From: Epiperipatus broadwayi
Taxonomy: Eukaryota; Onychophora; Udeonychophora; Euonychophora; Peripatidae
Length of the DNA: 64,000 nucleotides
Assembly (NCBI GenBank): GCA_028023455.1
Contig: JAQFVV010006197.1
Location: 18,099,254-18,163,253 of the forward strand
Reading direction: 5' to 3'
Below the pieces are notes generated by a model. That model made no database searches. It was not told the origin of the DNA and worked only from the letters and a program-made list of their open reading frames with translations. The first letter of the stretch is position 1, and each line of letters starts with the position of its first letter. Made by a program: the position numbers and the translations under genes. Below are positions 48,078 through 58,610 of the stretch, one piece after another.

Positions 48078-48167
48078 TAAACATCACATGACCACCTCCT
48101 CTTATGCTTGTGTATATCTGTTGTTGCTGTGTGTGGCAATATATATAGTGAGTTTTGCCTGTTTTAA
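48078..48167. repeat. Short family A foldback fragment
   Basis: Begins after TTAA with AAACATCACATGACCACC, continues CTTATGCTTGTG, and ends with GTGTGGCAATATATATAGTG then AGTTTTGCCTGTTTT. Most of the interior is deleted. Confidence 0.8.
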
Positions 48168-48552
48168 ATTTAAGTATTAGATAGATGAATGTTAATTTTT
48201 TTTAGATTTTAATGGGCATAGAGTTTTTCCCCCTAAAAAGTTGGTTGATAGCCAACTTAGCTAGAGAAGAAAAAGACTGGAGTTGATCATTTGAATGCCC
48301 ATATATTGATTATACTAGAAAGTAAAAAACAACAACAAAAAAGAAAACTACAATTGTAATATAATATATCTTCATCACTGGTGGGAAAGAGTCACACTGT
48401 TTTAGGCATGGTTACCTTTACTTTTTTTAAAAATATTTTCTCGATATTTTTTTTTACTTATTCAGTCACTCTATCACTTTTAACAAGCCCATAAATGAAT
48501 TACAACTTTCTTAGATATGTAACATGGATAATATAAACTCATTAATGAAACA

Positions 48553-48718
48553 ACCAAATCCAAAAATATTACTATGATAATTTATGAACCAGATTCCAAA
48601 AGAGTCATTGTAAAACAATGTCAATCTATTTGTTCACAAATAGATTGGCATTGTATAAAACAGAAGCATTATTTGAATTCGAATCATGAATTATCATAAT
48701 AATGTTTTTGGATTTGGT
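48553..48718. repeat. Long tight hairpin, arms about 80 bp, 4-base loop
   Basis: 48553-48632 and 48637-48718 are inverted copies: outer ACCAAATCCAAAAATATTA, inner CAATCTATTTG-TTCA-CAAATAGATTG. There are a dozen or so mismatches and no spacer. It is unrelated to families A and B. It lies 180 bp upstream of the last exon of the TRIM-NHL gene, so it is in the pre-mRNA. Confidence 0.9.
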
Positions 48719-48898
48719 CATTCCCTGATTAAATTTCTATCAATTATTTCCAAATGTTAAGATTCAATTCAGATTCATTTATCAAATGCTTTAGTAATTA
48801 CTCTTTAATTTTATTTTGCTTCTACCAATTCATAACCATATCGCTACATATATTTAAACATTATTTATTAAAAATGGTTTATTATTATTATTTTTTAG

Positions 48899-50462
48899 AT
48901 TTGTTGTTCAATTAATCGAGCAAGTACGAAAAAGTAAGCATCACTGTTCAGTATGCGTTAAAGATGAAGATGTTTTAAATTGCAGCCATTGTGAAAAGCA
49001 ATTTTGCAAAGAGTGTGAACAGAAGCATTGTTCATTGGTACAATCTGAAATTCATTTCACTTCTTCCAGTATACAAAAATTATTGAAAATTATTGAACAA
49101 TATTCATCTGAATTGGAAAAAAGTTATCATGATGCCAGAAATAAAATTAACAATTTTTATGGTAAAAAAATTACTGAATTGGAACATCAGGTGGCAGCAC
49201 TGAATGGGAAATTATTTAATTTGAAAGAAACCCAAAGTAAATTGTTATTTGAAGCATCTAAATTGTGGTATAAAGAGCAACAAGAAAATGAACAATTGGT
49301 AAAAAATGGGGAATCTATGTGCAAAATAGGTCAAGAAATTATTCAGTATTCTTCAGAAGATACAAAACTAAATGTTTATTGTACAATAAGTGAAAAATTG
49401 AGTCATTTACATGATAAACTAAAATTAATTCAGTCCAAACAGTTTTTATTTGTTGAAGATAATGCAGAAGTTGTTATTTGTGACGAGCGATTACAACATC
49501 ATGGAGAATTTCATAACCATTTTCCAAATGCTTGCTCTGACCATTTACCTTCTCCAAATACAGATACTGACCTCCCTCTAACAGATATTCAAATTGAAAG
49601 TATTCATATAGAAGCATATAAGAAAAAAAAGGCATTAGCTTCATATTTAGCAACCCAAGGGCCAGGAATAAGAGAATTTCAACACCCCCAGAGTATAATG
49701 ACTGATAACATTCACAATGAAATAGCAATTTTAGACAGGTTTAAAAAAAGTGTTTTATTTTATGATGAAACAAATACCTTCCTACGTGTTTTTCATTGTG
49801 AGGAAATTAAAGAAGCAATCAATTTAACAATAAATCCTTCATCTGAACAAGTTTTGATAACAGATGCAGGTAATAAATGTATACATGTTTATAGCCGTCA
49901 TGGTAAACTCATACGTACTATAGGTTCAGCTTTTAGCAGTGGTGGAAACCATTTAAAAAGTCCATATGACATTGCTACTGATAGACAAGATCAGATTTAT
50001 GTAAGTGATAGTGAAAGTGATAAAATCCATATTTTTAGTTCTCAAGGATGGTATATTAAATCATTTGGAAATACTGGAAGAACAAATGGAGAATTTCGGC
50101 AACCTTTAGGAATAGCTATTAATTATGAAAATAAACTATTAGTGTGTGATTCAGATAATCATAGAATTCAAATATTTTCAGACATTGGTAGGCATTTATT
50201 ATCATTTGGTAGCAAAGGTTCAAATAATGGAGAATTTATTTCCCCTGCCTCAATCGCTGTTGATTCTAAAGGATTTATCTGTGTCAGTGATAGATATAAC
50301 TATAGAATTCAAATATTTACGAATGATGGAAAATTTATATCTTTTTTTGGTAGTCATGGTTTTCAAGATGGACAGTTTTTATGGCCATGTAAATTGGCAA
50401 TAACTTCAAATTTTTATATCATCGTTAATGATACTGTTAGAAAATGTATTCAAATATTTTAA
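48899..50462 (+). CDS. TRIM-NHL protein, last exon (B-box, coiled coil, NHL)
   Basis: Encodes residues 70-590 and the stop. A cysteine-rich module follows at once (C86, C89, C98, C101, C106, C109, H113, C114), resembling the B-box of NHL-1/TRIM2/3-type proteins. Residues about 125-210 are a Lys/Glu-rich coiled coil used by TRIMs to dimerise. Residues about 324-590 form an NHL propeller; clear repeats include DAGNKCIHVYSRHGKLIRT, SPYDIATDRQDQIYVSDSES, QPLGIAINYENKLLVCDSDN with HRIQIF, and SPASIAVDSKGFICVSDRYN with YRIQIF. NHL domains bind RNA or protein. The exon is open from acceptor to stop with no frameshift. Length (590) is somewhat shorter than vertebrate TRIM2/3 and there is no filamin domain, so the type is RING-Bbox-CC-NHL. 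No gene symbol is assigned because orthology cannot be settled here. Confidence 0.95.
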
Positions 50463-50987
50463 TAATTAGACAATTATACTTTTGTGACTATAGTTTTGAA
50501 AGTCTTACCTTTTCATCAGCTATGCTTGGTTATACATCTCATCCTTCACATTTCAATAGAAACTAAGGTAAAATTATTGAGCAAATGTATGGATAACATA
50601 AAGAAATAGCTGGACAAGCTTCAGTAATTTGATCTATGTGTTTAGAAATAATGAATATGTATTTTTAGTTTTGAAATATTGAAGTGAGGAATGACCCAAA
50701 TGAGAAGATACAATCAATTGTCTTGCATTGATTTTTTTTCTGATAACAAAATCATTGAATGAGTTTTGATTATATGTTTTTTTGTTTTGTTTTTCATTAT
50801 TATTCTGTAAAATTGAAAAACAAATACTTTGATTGTATTCATTTTAATTTTATTTTAAACTAATTGAAATATTTAATAATAATAAAAAACATTCTTTAAG
50901 AATATTTGCATTGATTAAAATCTTTAAAAATTAAAATATTATAAACATCCCATGATCACCATTCTTTATGCTTACATAAGCTGTTAA
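50463..50987 (+). terminator. 3' UTR and likely poly(A) signal
   Basis: The first canonical AATAAA after the stop is at 50881-50886, within an A/T-rich stretch, giving a 3' UTR of about 430-450 bases. No coding sequence follows. Confidence 0.5.
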
Positions 50988-51099
50988 CACAGAGGCAAAA
51001 CTATCCATACAGTAGTGCCACTCAGTGCAAGTCAGAGTAATCAATAGATACAAGAAAGTTTATGCATAAAATTCGTATCTAATGCTGACTCATCCAATA

Positions 51100-51141
51100 T
51101 CCCCAAACTAGTTTCTAACTTGTGGTTTTCATCAGTGAGGA
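51100..51141 (-). ncRNA. Hammerhead ribozyme motif A6 (intact core)
   Basis: On the - strand: stem I TCCTCA/TGGGGA, core CTGATGA (51135-51129), stem II AAAC-CACAA-GTTA (three pairs plus a weak end), GAAA (51115-51112), stem III AC-TA-GT, position 17 is T. All invariant core bases are present; stem II is weaker than in A5. Confidence 0.8.
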
Positions 51142-51174
51142 GTTTTGGATCTGCAGTGCTCTCAGATCCAAAGC

Positions 51175-51216
51175 TTTTCACTTATGAAAGCCACAAACCA
51201 GAAACTAGTCTGGGGA
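51175..51216 (+). ncRNA. Hammerhead-like motif A7 (degenerate)
   Basis: The opposite arm of the palindrome. Core CTTATGA (one change), stem II degraded to AAGC-CACAA-ACCA, GAAA at 51201-51204, ACTAGTC and TGGGGA kept. Likely inactive. Confidence 0.7.
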
Positions 51217-51330
51217 TATTGTATGAGTAGGCACTAAATTGGGATTTTATGCACAAACCCTTCTTGCATTCATTGATTACAAAGGGTTGCAATTTCTGGC
51301 ACTATTATATGGAGAGTTTTGCCTCTGTGG

Positions 51331-52179
51331 CAATATTGTAAACAATAAAGAGAAAAAAATAAAAGAGAGTTATAGTTTATTAAAAAGACTAAGGATTTTC
51401 AGAGTGAAATAGGGCTTGCTTGAGGGTGGATGTGTTCTCTTTTTAGACTGTCATAAAGAGAGATGCCAATTGTGTCTTCTAATCAATCTATTGCCAAAGT
51501 AAAAGAAGAACAGTCAAACCTTAAAGAACACTAATGAATTGAAAAATTTAAACAGACTATGAATGCAGTCACGTAATTATGTCAATGCTTCTTTAATTCC
51601 TTATCCAATTATGAAAAGTTTTAATGGATAAATAATACTTCAGAATGAAGAGAAAGGATTTTATTATTCTACACATTTGAAAGTTATTTATAAAGAAGAG
51701 ATTTTTGTGTTTGAAAGTTTCTGATGATGACTTTCATTTTATATCTCGAACTATTTCCAACATCTAGAATTATTAATAGTCACTTGTCAAGTCATTAACA
51801 CTTGAAGAAACATTGTGCTATATGTTATTATCTAACAGTTGAATGTATTTTGAAAAGTTTAAATAAAGTTTGGGTTTGTCTAAAGATAATGAACAATTAA
51901 AACTAGATAATGAAAATAGTTCATTATAGAATTGCTGCAAATTTTGGATAATAAGAAAATTTGAACTATTTAAAATGAGAATTTTTTTATGTTATTTAAG
52001 AACAAGTGCTTGTTTTTATTGTACAATCATGTATTAATCAATTATTATAATGACTGCCTTATTAAAAGCTTAACTTATTGTGATGTATATAGCTATATGT
52101 TATTACAACTATTTGCATATGATACCATTTCCAACTTTCTTATACACTTAACAATGCTATTTTTTTACACCAAAACTTT
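51331..52179. other. AT-rich DNA, no feature recognised
   Basis: No gene or repeat family recognised downstream of the TRIM-NHL gene. Confidence 0.45.
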
Positions 52180-52217
52180 ACTCTTACAGTTTCGACTATC
52201 CTGCAGTCATCATCAGA
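52180..52217 (-). ncRNA. Hammerhead-like motif C
   Basis: On the - strand: CTGATGA (52215-52209), one unpaired T, stem II GACT-GCAGGAT-AGTC, then GAAAC (52193-52189) and TGTA. Core boxes are intact, but stem I shows only two convincing pairs and stem II has an extra base, so it may be a decayed or chance copy. Confidence 0.4.
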
Positions 52218-55071
52218 GCTACAATATCCAAATATATAATCATACAATTAATACATTATATACATAAGCAATAACATGCATCTTAGCCTGACCAAAATTG
52301 TATTACAAATATTGCTATTTTTTATATTGATCAATATCTTTACTAAGTTTATTTTTAAAAAAAACCAAGTCATTTATTATGAAATACTAATAGATATTAC
52401 TAAATGTATTAATATTATATAAATATTATTCTGAATTTGTTTCATTTTCCAATTAGAAAAAATATTGTTTAAGGGTTTATCACTATGTACACATTATTAT
52501 GGGATAGCTACAATAAGCATACTGGAAAATTTAACAAAAATTAAATTAGAGTAAATGTTTGATATTGTGAATGATAACTTTACATGGCAAAATAGTGGAG
52601 TGCTTAGGTGATCAGGATTTTGAGAACCAGACATGACAATTCAATCTAGAAAACTTTAGTATTTTATTAAAAAGTTAATTCAGTGAGTGTTTTAAATATC
52701 AAATTTAACATAAATATACATGTTTCCTGGGGTGATGGCAAAATCATCATCAACCCCAGTAAAAAATAAATATAATTTAAAATACATAAGTATAGATATA
52801 ATATTCAAGATTTAAGTAAGATATTCAAGATATAAATAAAAGGTTTTAATATGAGAGCATGAAAGATCTGAAATCACTCTGAGAGTTCATGAGCTAGATC
52901 AGAAGATATCAGTTAACTCCTTAGAGAAACTAAAAGTATAATTAACCATACTTTCCAAACAGCATTATAAAGAAGTAATAATCATCCACCATCATGAATG
53001 ACCAATCAACAGTCAATCTTGTGACTGGATTTGACATATGAATCAACAGTCAATCTGGTGACTGGATTTGAAATGGGTCTACTGGAGACAAGGCTAACTA
53101 TTGAGCCTTTGCCAGCTTGAGGCAATTATTTAACCATTAATTTGGATGCACCAACTAAGTACACATCCATAGGAATATATAACCATAACCAATAATTCTG
53201 GATATTAAAACATGCTAATCATCATCAATGCTCTGGCTACTTAGTACCATTAACATACTGGCCAACTATAAACTTAATTTTTAATAAGACTAAACTAAAA
53301 TAAAATGTAGTGCATGGACTTTGAAGAATATAATCCTCGTGCCAAAATCAGGACAAGTCAAACTGGAATACTCCTGCAGTAAAAATACATCCCTTTCATA
53401 TATCAGACCATTATGCTTGAATCTAGCTCAGAGAATATAAGCTCCATTACTGTATTGTGATCTAGAGATGAAGTGAAAAATACAATATTCTAAACTAAGT
53501 CACTGGAATAATTTGAACAATTGAATACATGTTTATTAATAACAATAACAAAAAAAAATGAAGGTCTATAGAATCTGGGTATACACATATCAATTAATTA
53601 AGCCTTCTGATTTTGATTAATATACATAAAATTATCATATTTGTGATTTACAAAATTACTACAAAATTCAAGTTTTTACATTGATTTACAGTATGTTCAT
53701 ATGAAACATTTATATATATCCACACATAGACATGCTATATAATTTCTGGACATATTTCAATAATCATAATATAATTATAAAAATTTTAAGTTACATACAA
53801 ATACTATAAATGATTAAAATTTACCTATACATGTTTATATGACACTCAATATATATGCACACAGATTTGCAGTTTGGTGGATATATTTCAATTGTCATAT
53901 AAAACAAAATTTGATTAAAATTTTATATATATGTGTTTGTGTTTAGCTATTTAGGCACACACTGCTGTTTACATCATAAATTTTTGATTTAATATATATG
54001 TTGTACACGCAGCAATGCATATGCACATTGACATTTATATTATATCAATATTATATTTTCATAATTAATTCAATATTGAATGTATATAAAATCCCTTGCT
54101 ATTTTTCATAGCAAGTTCTACTCTTCGCTGATTACAGTCTCTTTTTTTCCAAAAAAGAATAGTCAATTAATTAAATTTTATTTCTTAGATTTTTAATCCA
54201 AGCAAAATTTTTATGTTTGTTGCACTTTTAAAATGTTTCTTTTTTTTAATAAATGAAAAATAAAATCATTTTATATATACATATTAGTAACACAGACTTC
54301 TTGATAATATAGTAGCATCTATTAACCCATTACTTTTTTATTTTTAATCCAAGCAGCATTATTACTTGCTTTCTTTTAAATATATTTTAAATGTCATTTT
54401 ACTACAGAAATTATTTAAATTATTTGAAACAACTCACCAACTGCTCTTTATATGAATATGATGCTGATGTGTTGATCTATGGTTCCTTGCATATATAGAT
54501 AAACAGTGCCAATTCTGTTTCTAAGCTGAGTGTCTTGGTGAACTTGGGTTTTGGTTTATCAGGAAAGTATAATCCAGGATTGTCATCATTGAGAGAGGTA
54601 TAATTCAGGTAATTTGTTGGGATGCCATGAGCTCCCTTCTATCTAGGGATTCATGGGCTTCAGGCCAGCATGCTGTCTTATTCTTATTTAAGGCTAATTG
54701 ATCCATTAGAAGTATACTCTGGCTTCAGGTGAATCAAAACTAGTAAACTAGGTAGCTTCTGGAATTGTCCTCTCTTAGATCTCCATGGAAATTTTACAAC
54801 TACAGCTAGCTATTATCCAATTCTACTGCTGCCACTTTGCTACAGTTACCAATAACCTGCAGCTAACCCTTACAAAAATATTAGTCAAAAACTAAAAACC
54901 AGACTGTTCTAATCTCTTTATCAACTCTTTTTATGAGTCATCTGAGGTGATAAAAACACATTTTAAAGTTATACTTATCTTTCTAATCCTTTCAGATCTT
55001 TGTCTTTTAATTAAAAGCTACTTTTGAAACAACTTTGACATTTTACCAAAGGTATGATCTACATGTTTTTA
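52218..55071. other. AT-rich intergenic DNA, small tandem duplication
   Basis: A 37-bp tandem duplication lies at 53004-53077 (AATCAACAGTCAATCT.GTG.. twice). A CTGGGG...CCCCAG hairpin lies near 52727-52762. The block at about 52860-53480 is slightly GC-richer and could be an unrecognised repeat. No gene was seen. Confidence 0.4.
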
Positions 55072-55493
55072 TTTAGAGAATTGTATACAAGCATTAATTA
55101 AAAGATTTCAAAGATAAAACATACTTGTTTTTAAATTCAAAATCAGAATACAATAAAAATATTTATTTAGACCTTTTTAACTGTTTAATTTATAATAAAA
55201 TTTTATTTTAAATTCAAAATTATTTAATCCTGGATTATTATTCCTGGAAGGTAGAAAATATCTACTAAAATTTTTGTCTGTGTTTAGAGAATTGTATACA
55301 AGCATTAATTAAAAGATTTCAAAGATAAAACATACTTGTTTTTAAATTCAAAATCAGAATACAATAAAAATATTTATTTAGACCTTTTTAACTGTTTAAT
55401 TTATAATAAAATTTTATTTTAAATTCAAAATTATTTAATCCTGGATTATTATTCCTGGAAGGTAGAAAATATCTACTAAAATTTTTGTCTGTG
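55072..55493. repeat. Perfect 211-bp tandem duplication
   Basis: 55072-55282 and 55283-55493 are adjacent and identical by base-by-base reading (start TTTAGAGAATTGTATACAAG, end TTTTTGTCTGTG). No coding content. Confidence 0.95.
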
Positions 55494-55811
55494 TCTATTT
55501 TTCCTTTTCCTTTTAACTTTATATATATTTGTAAACATACCCTATGATATTATGTGTCATAGTAACAGTCCTGTTACTATATATAATGATAAAGAACTAT
55601 TAAACAAATAATTATAAATAAATGATATTAAATATCAATAAGCATGTGTTTTAAAAGTCAAATTGGAATAAAAAAATAATAGAATGCATAGGATTTGAAT
55701 TGAAAGAATACTTAAAATCTAAATATATATATTTCTACCATTTATCATTGAAGGACAAATATACTAAAAATAAAATGACTATTTTTGATATTGGAATTTG
55801 TTACTACATTT
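55494..55811. other. AT-rich DNA, no feature recognised
   Basis: Short stretch between the duplication and the Merlin element. Nothing recognised. Confidence 0.45.
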
Positions 55812-56289
55812 GGTAGTCATGTATTTACCTTGCTATGACATCATTACCTTGAAGGCATACTACTCTAACCTTCCGATCTTTAAGATAGGATGCCCTCAGG
55901 GTAATGACATCAAGGTAAAAACAGGAAAGATATTGGCACCCACCATGTTGTCTGTTCATCCTGAAAAAAATAAATTAATAAATAGGACACAAAATAGGAG
56001 TCTACAAATAATAATAGGAAAAAAAGGTTAAAAGTACTATATACATCATGAATAATTAACTAAAATTGGACGCAAAATAGGAAAATGTAAGATAAATATC
56101 ACTCCAAAATTAATAAGTAAAAACAAGTCCACAAATAATAATAAGTAAAAACTGTGAGTTCACAAATAATAATTTTGTCAAAATAGGACGTTGAAGGTAC
56201 TAAACATCTTAAAAGGAAAGTTTAAAGGAATGATTATTATTTTTTTTTAAAAAAACCTCTCAATGGCAACTTTTTTCTTATTAATATAA

Positions 56290-56455
56290 CTGCGAGTCTA
56301 CAAATAATAATTTTGTCATCTTAAAAAAGCCTATCATAAAGTGTAAACTGCGAGTTTACAAATAATAATTCTGTCATCTTAAAAAAATCTATAAAGTGAA
56401 ATATGTGAGTTTACAAATAACTGCGAGTCTACAAATAATAATTCTGTTTTAAAAG
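56290..56455. repeat. Degenerate tandem repeats inside Merlin element
   Basis: CTGCGAGT.TACAAATAATAAT followed by TCTGTCATCTTAAAAAA recurs three to four times between about 56290 and 56450, with related forms from 55995. Non-coding. Confidence 0.8.
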
Positions 56456-56635
56456 TACTATATAAAATTATGAACTTTTTTTTAGTGCAAATAACTATGA
56501 TTTGCAACTACTGTAATTTATAAGGAAAATAAAAGACGAATATCACTACAAAATGCGTACTTATCCAAATAACGATCACTGCGGTGGACTAAACTGGCCT
56601 ACATGTTGTAAAATTGCACCAAAATGATCATCCTT

Positions 56636-57501
56636 CTATGTACACCTCCACATAAACTCCATTAAATAGGAATCTAAGTGTTGACATTCTGCTCCTCTGT
56701 GCTTTTTATTTCTCCATTTCACTAAACCCCACAACCTTTCAATATTTTGTGTGTGAACACCGGTTGTAGGATCTACAAAATTATATGTATGGTTCACTTG
56801 ATGGTGCTCATATCCAGCCTGCTCCAATTCTTCACTTTTGTATCCTTTCCAGCAATCACTGTAAATGGTAGAGCCTTGGTGAACATTCTCTAAAATGGTT
56901 TGCATGAGATTGGACATGCTTCTATCTGCAATGGTCTCTCTGAAGATTCTGCCAAATACCCATTGCTGTGGAAGTACTCTGCCAGCATTGTTTTTATGCT
57001 TGGAGAATAGATAATCTATTTCCACAATTGTATTTGGGCTTCTGATTTTCCATCTTTTGCTACCTAATAGCTTCCATGTACATACTTCGCACAGATAGTT
57101 GTTCCAGTCAATCACAGTCTTGTCTGTCATTTCCAACTGATCTGCACAAAATATGATAGACATTAATTCTCTGGACCAACAATATATAAACCATAGATCT
57201 GTTATGAAAGATTCTGGAGCCTTCAAACCATGTGCCTTTTCTTATAGAGTTTTTTTAAAACAATCTTTCAAATTGCACCACCACTGTTTTTCTGTATTAT
57301 GGATATATTTTTTCATCTCATGGCCATTTTCACATATAAAATTCCATGTTGTTGGAAGAAAGTCATTGCTTCTTCTTCACATTTTGGTAGATCCCACCAC
57401 TTCAGATCTCTTGTTTCATTAGTAGCTATTTCTAAATTGATATCTAAAAATGGAAAATCTGGAAAATTAATAAAATATAAAATAAATCCACTTAATATCA
57501 T
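56636..57501 (-). pseudogene. Merlin (ISXO2/IS1595-like) transposase, frameshifted
   Basis: The C-terminal 196 codons (56636-57226) carry the DDE domain of the Merlin family: VEID (D71), IYSDCW (D124) and HTQNIERLW (E163), with the typical RVLPQQWVFGRIFRE and NHTYNFVDPTTGVHT blocks. All three catalytic residues are present. The N-terminal part continues upstream on the same strand: RDLKWWDLPKCEEEAMTFFQ near 57370-57430, then, after a frameshift near 57340, a zinc-ribbon-like C-x-x-GH...WWC...C (57255-57340) and an in-frame TAA near 57247. These breaks make the copy inactive unless an intron is present. The enzyme would cut and paste its own element; close relatives include bacterial IS1595 transposases. 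Confidence 0.9.
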
Positions 57502-57838
57502 AGAAGAAATAACATGTAAATTACTTACAATTGTTGAAAACTAATGTTTTAGTAAAAAAAAATAACTAAAAAATTAAATTACTGAAAAATAACAGACAAA
57601 TTAAATCATGCTACAACAAATAGAAGTCATGCTGCAACAAATAGGAAAAAATCCATTTTTAAATCTCACGGGTTATGACAAACAAAAAAATCTCATGGGT
57701 CAAAAAATTAAATCTCTCAGATTAGTCATGCCAGGGTCTTTGTTGCCATGGCAATGTTCATGTATTCTTCCGACGACACTTACCAGCAGAAACAATGTTG
57801 ACTGTCATGATGTCATAGCAAAGTAATATGTGACTACC

Positions 57839-58610
57839 TTATCTTTATTAAGCAGCATTTGAATTGTAGTGTATTTTAAGGCAACTTTATGCAGTATGTT
57901 AAACATTAAAGTTTGCATATCTATATGAGATTTTTCATTATTATCATAGTGAAGATGAGTGGGATTGGTATATAGCTGATAAAACTATTAAAAATAAAAT
58001 TTTAATCCTATGTAAAAGCTTTTGTTTTGATTTTTTTTTTAAAAAAAATGTTGATAGCACTTCCATTGATTATTAAAAATACTTTGTATACAATAATAGC
58101 AACTCATTGTTATATTGGTCACATATAATTATTTAGATAAAGCAGAGGTTGACATCAGATTTGATATAAACACTTATTCACCATGAGGTAGATTAGTTGA
58201 TTTTATCAAACCCTGTCATATATAATTGTAGTAAGTTTCTATAATTTTTTTACCAGAGATGTAAATTGATAATTTATTTGAAAAGCGCCAAACTTCTATA
58301 CAAGAATTCATTGGCCTTCCGCCCCTATTTTTATTAGTTTCTATTATTGATTATTTGATGCACCCTGAGAATTGTATTTTTTAATATAGTATCAGCAATT
58401 TATTTGATAAAATAATAATAATAGAGTTTAACTAATATTACCTCGTAATTATAAACTTAATTGGTCAACAACTTAAGTTATATTCAGGTTTATTAATTCA
58501 TAATTAAAATATTTTATAATATTACTAAGAGAATAAAAATTTAAATTAAAATCAAATGGTGATTAAAATTTACTGTTAAGATTTAAATTTTCAGTAGTCC
58601 AAATCAACAC
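57839..58610. other. AT-rich DNA, no feature recognised
   Basis: Between the Merlin element and the second PLE. No feature recognised. Confidence 0.45.

Larger units (their letters stand above)
23362..48898 (+). other. 25.5 kb phase-2 intron of the TRIM-NHL gene
   Basis: Donor GTAATT at 23362; acceptor TTATTTTTTAG ending at 48898. The combined codon is AG+A (Arg), keeping the frame. All repeats and mobile element remnants listed from 23693 to 48718 lie inside this intron. No further exon of the gene was recognised within it, and the domain order of the joined protein leaves no gap that demands one. Confidence 0.85.
50988..51330. mobile_element. Complete family A palindrome with hammerheads on both strands
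   Basis: A 343-bp near-palindrome centred at about 51156 (GGATCT-gcagtgctctc-AGATCC). Arms share CACAGAGGCAAAACT at the outer ends, CCATACAGTAGTGCC, ATGCATAAAAT, CTCATCCAATATCCCC and a hammerhead. Other family A copies in the window look like deletion derivatives or halves of this structure. It lies about 100 bp downstream of the probable TRIM-NHL poly(A) signal. Confidence 0.88.
55812..57838 (-). mobile_element. Merlin DNA transposon
   Basis: About 2.03 kb with inverted termini: left GGTAGTCATGTATTTACC... (55812-55848) and right (57804-57838) share GGTAGTCA, TATT, TTGCTATGACATCAT. Immediately inside the left end is a secondary inverted repeat (TGACATCATTACCTTGAAGG against ATGCCCTCAGGGTAATGACA). 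The transposase lies on the - strand. Flanks ctacattt/ttatcttt agree at five of eight positions, a weak trace of the 8-bp duplication typical of Merlin. Short ACAAATAATAATT-type repeats occupy 55990-56450. Confidence 0.85.

Noticed and set aside
49474-50403. Overlapping frames at 49474-49728 (-) and 50146-50403 (+)
   Set aside because: Shadows of the TRIM-NHL last exon in other frames.
50505-50540. CTGATGA...CAAAAC with palindromic ACTATAGT on the - strand, just after the TRIM-NHL stop codon
   Set aside because: Looks like a hammerhead whose CGAAAC has decayed to CAAAAC, but no stem I pairing exists on either side, so it is probably chance.
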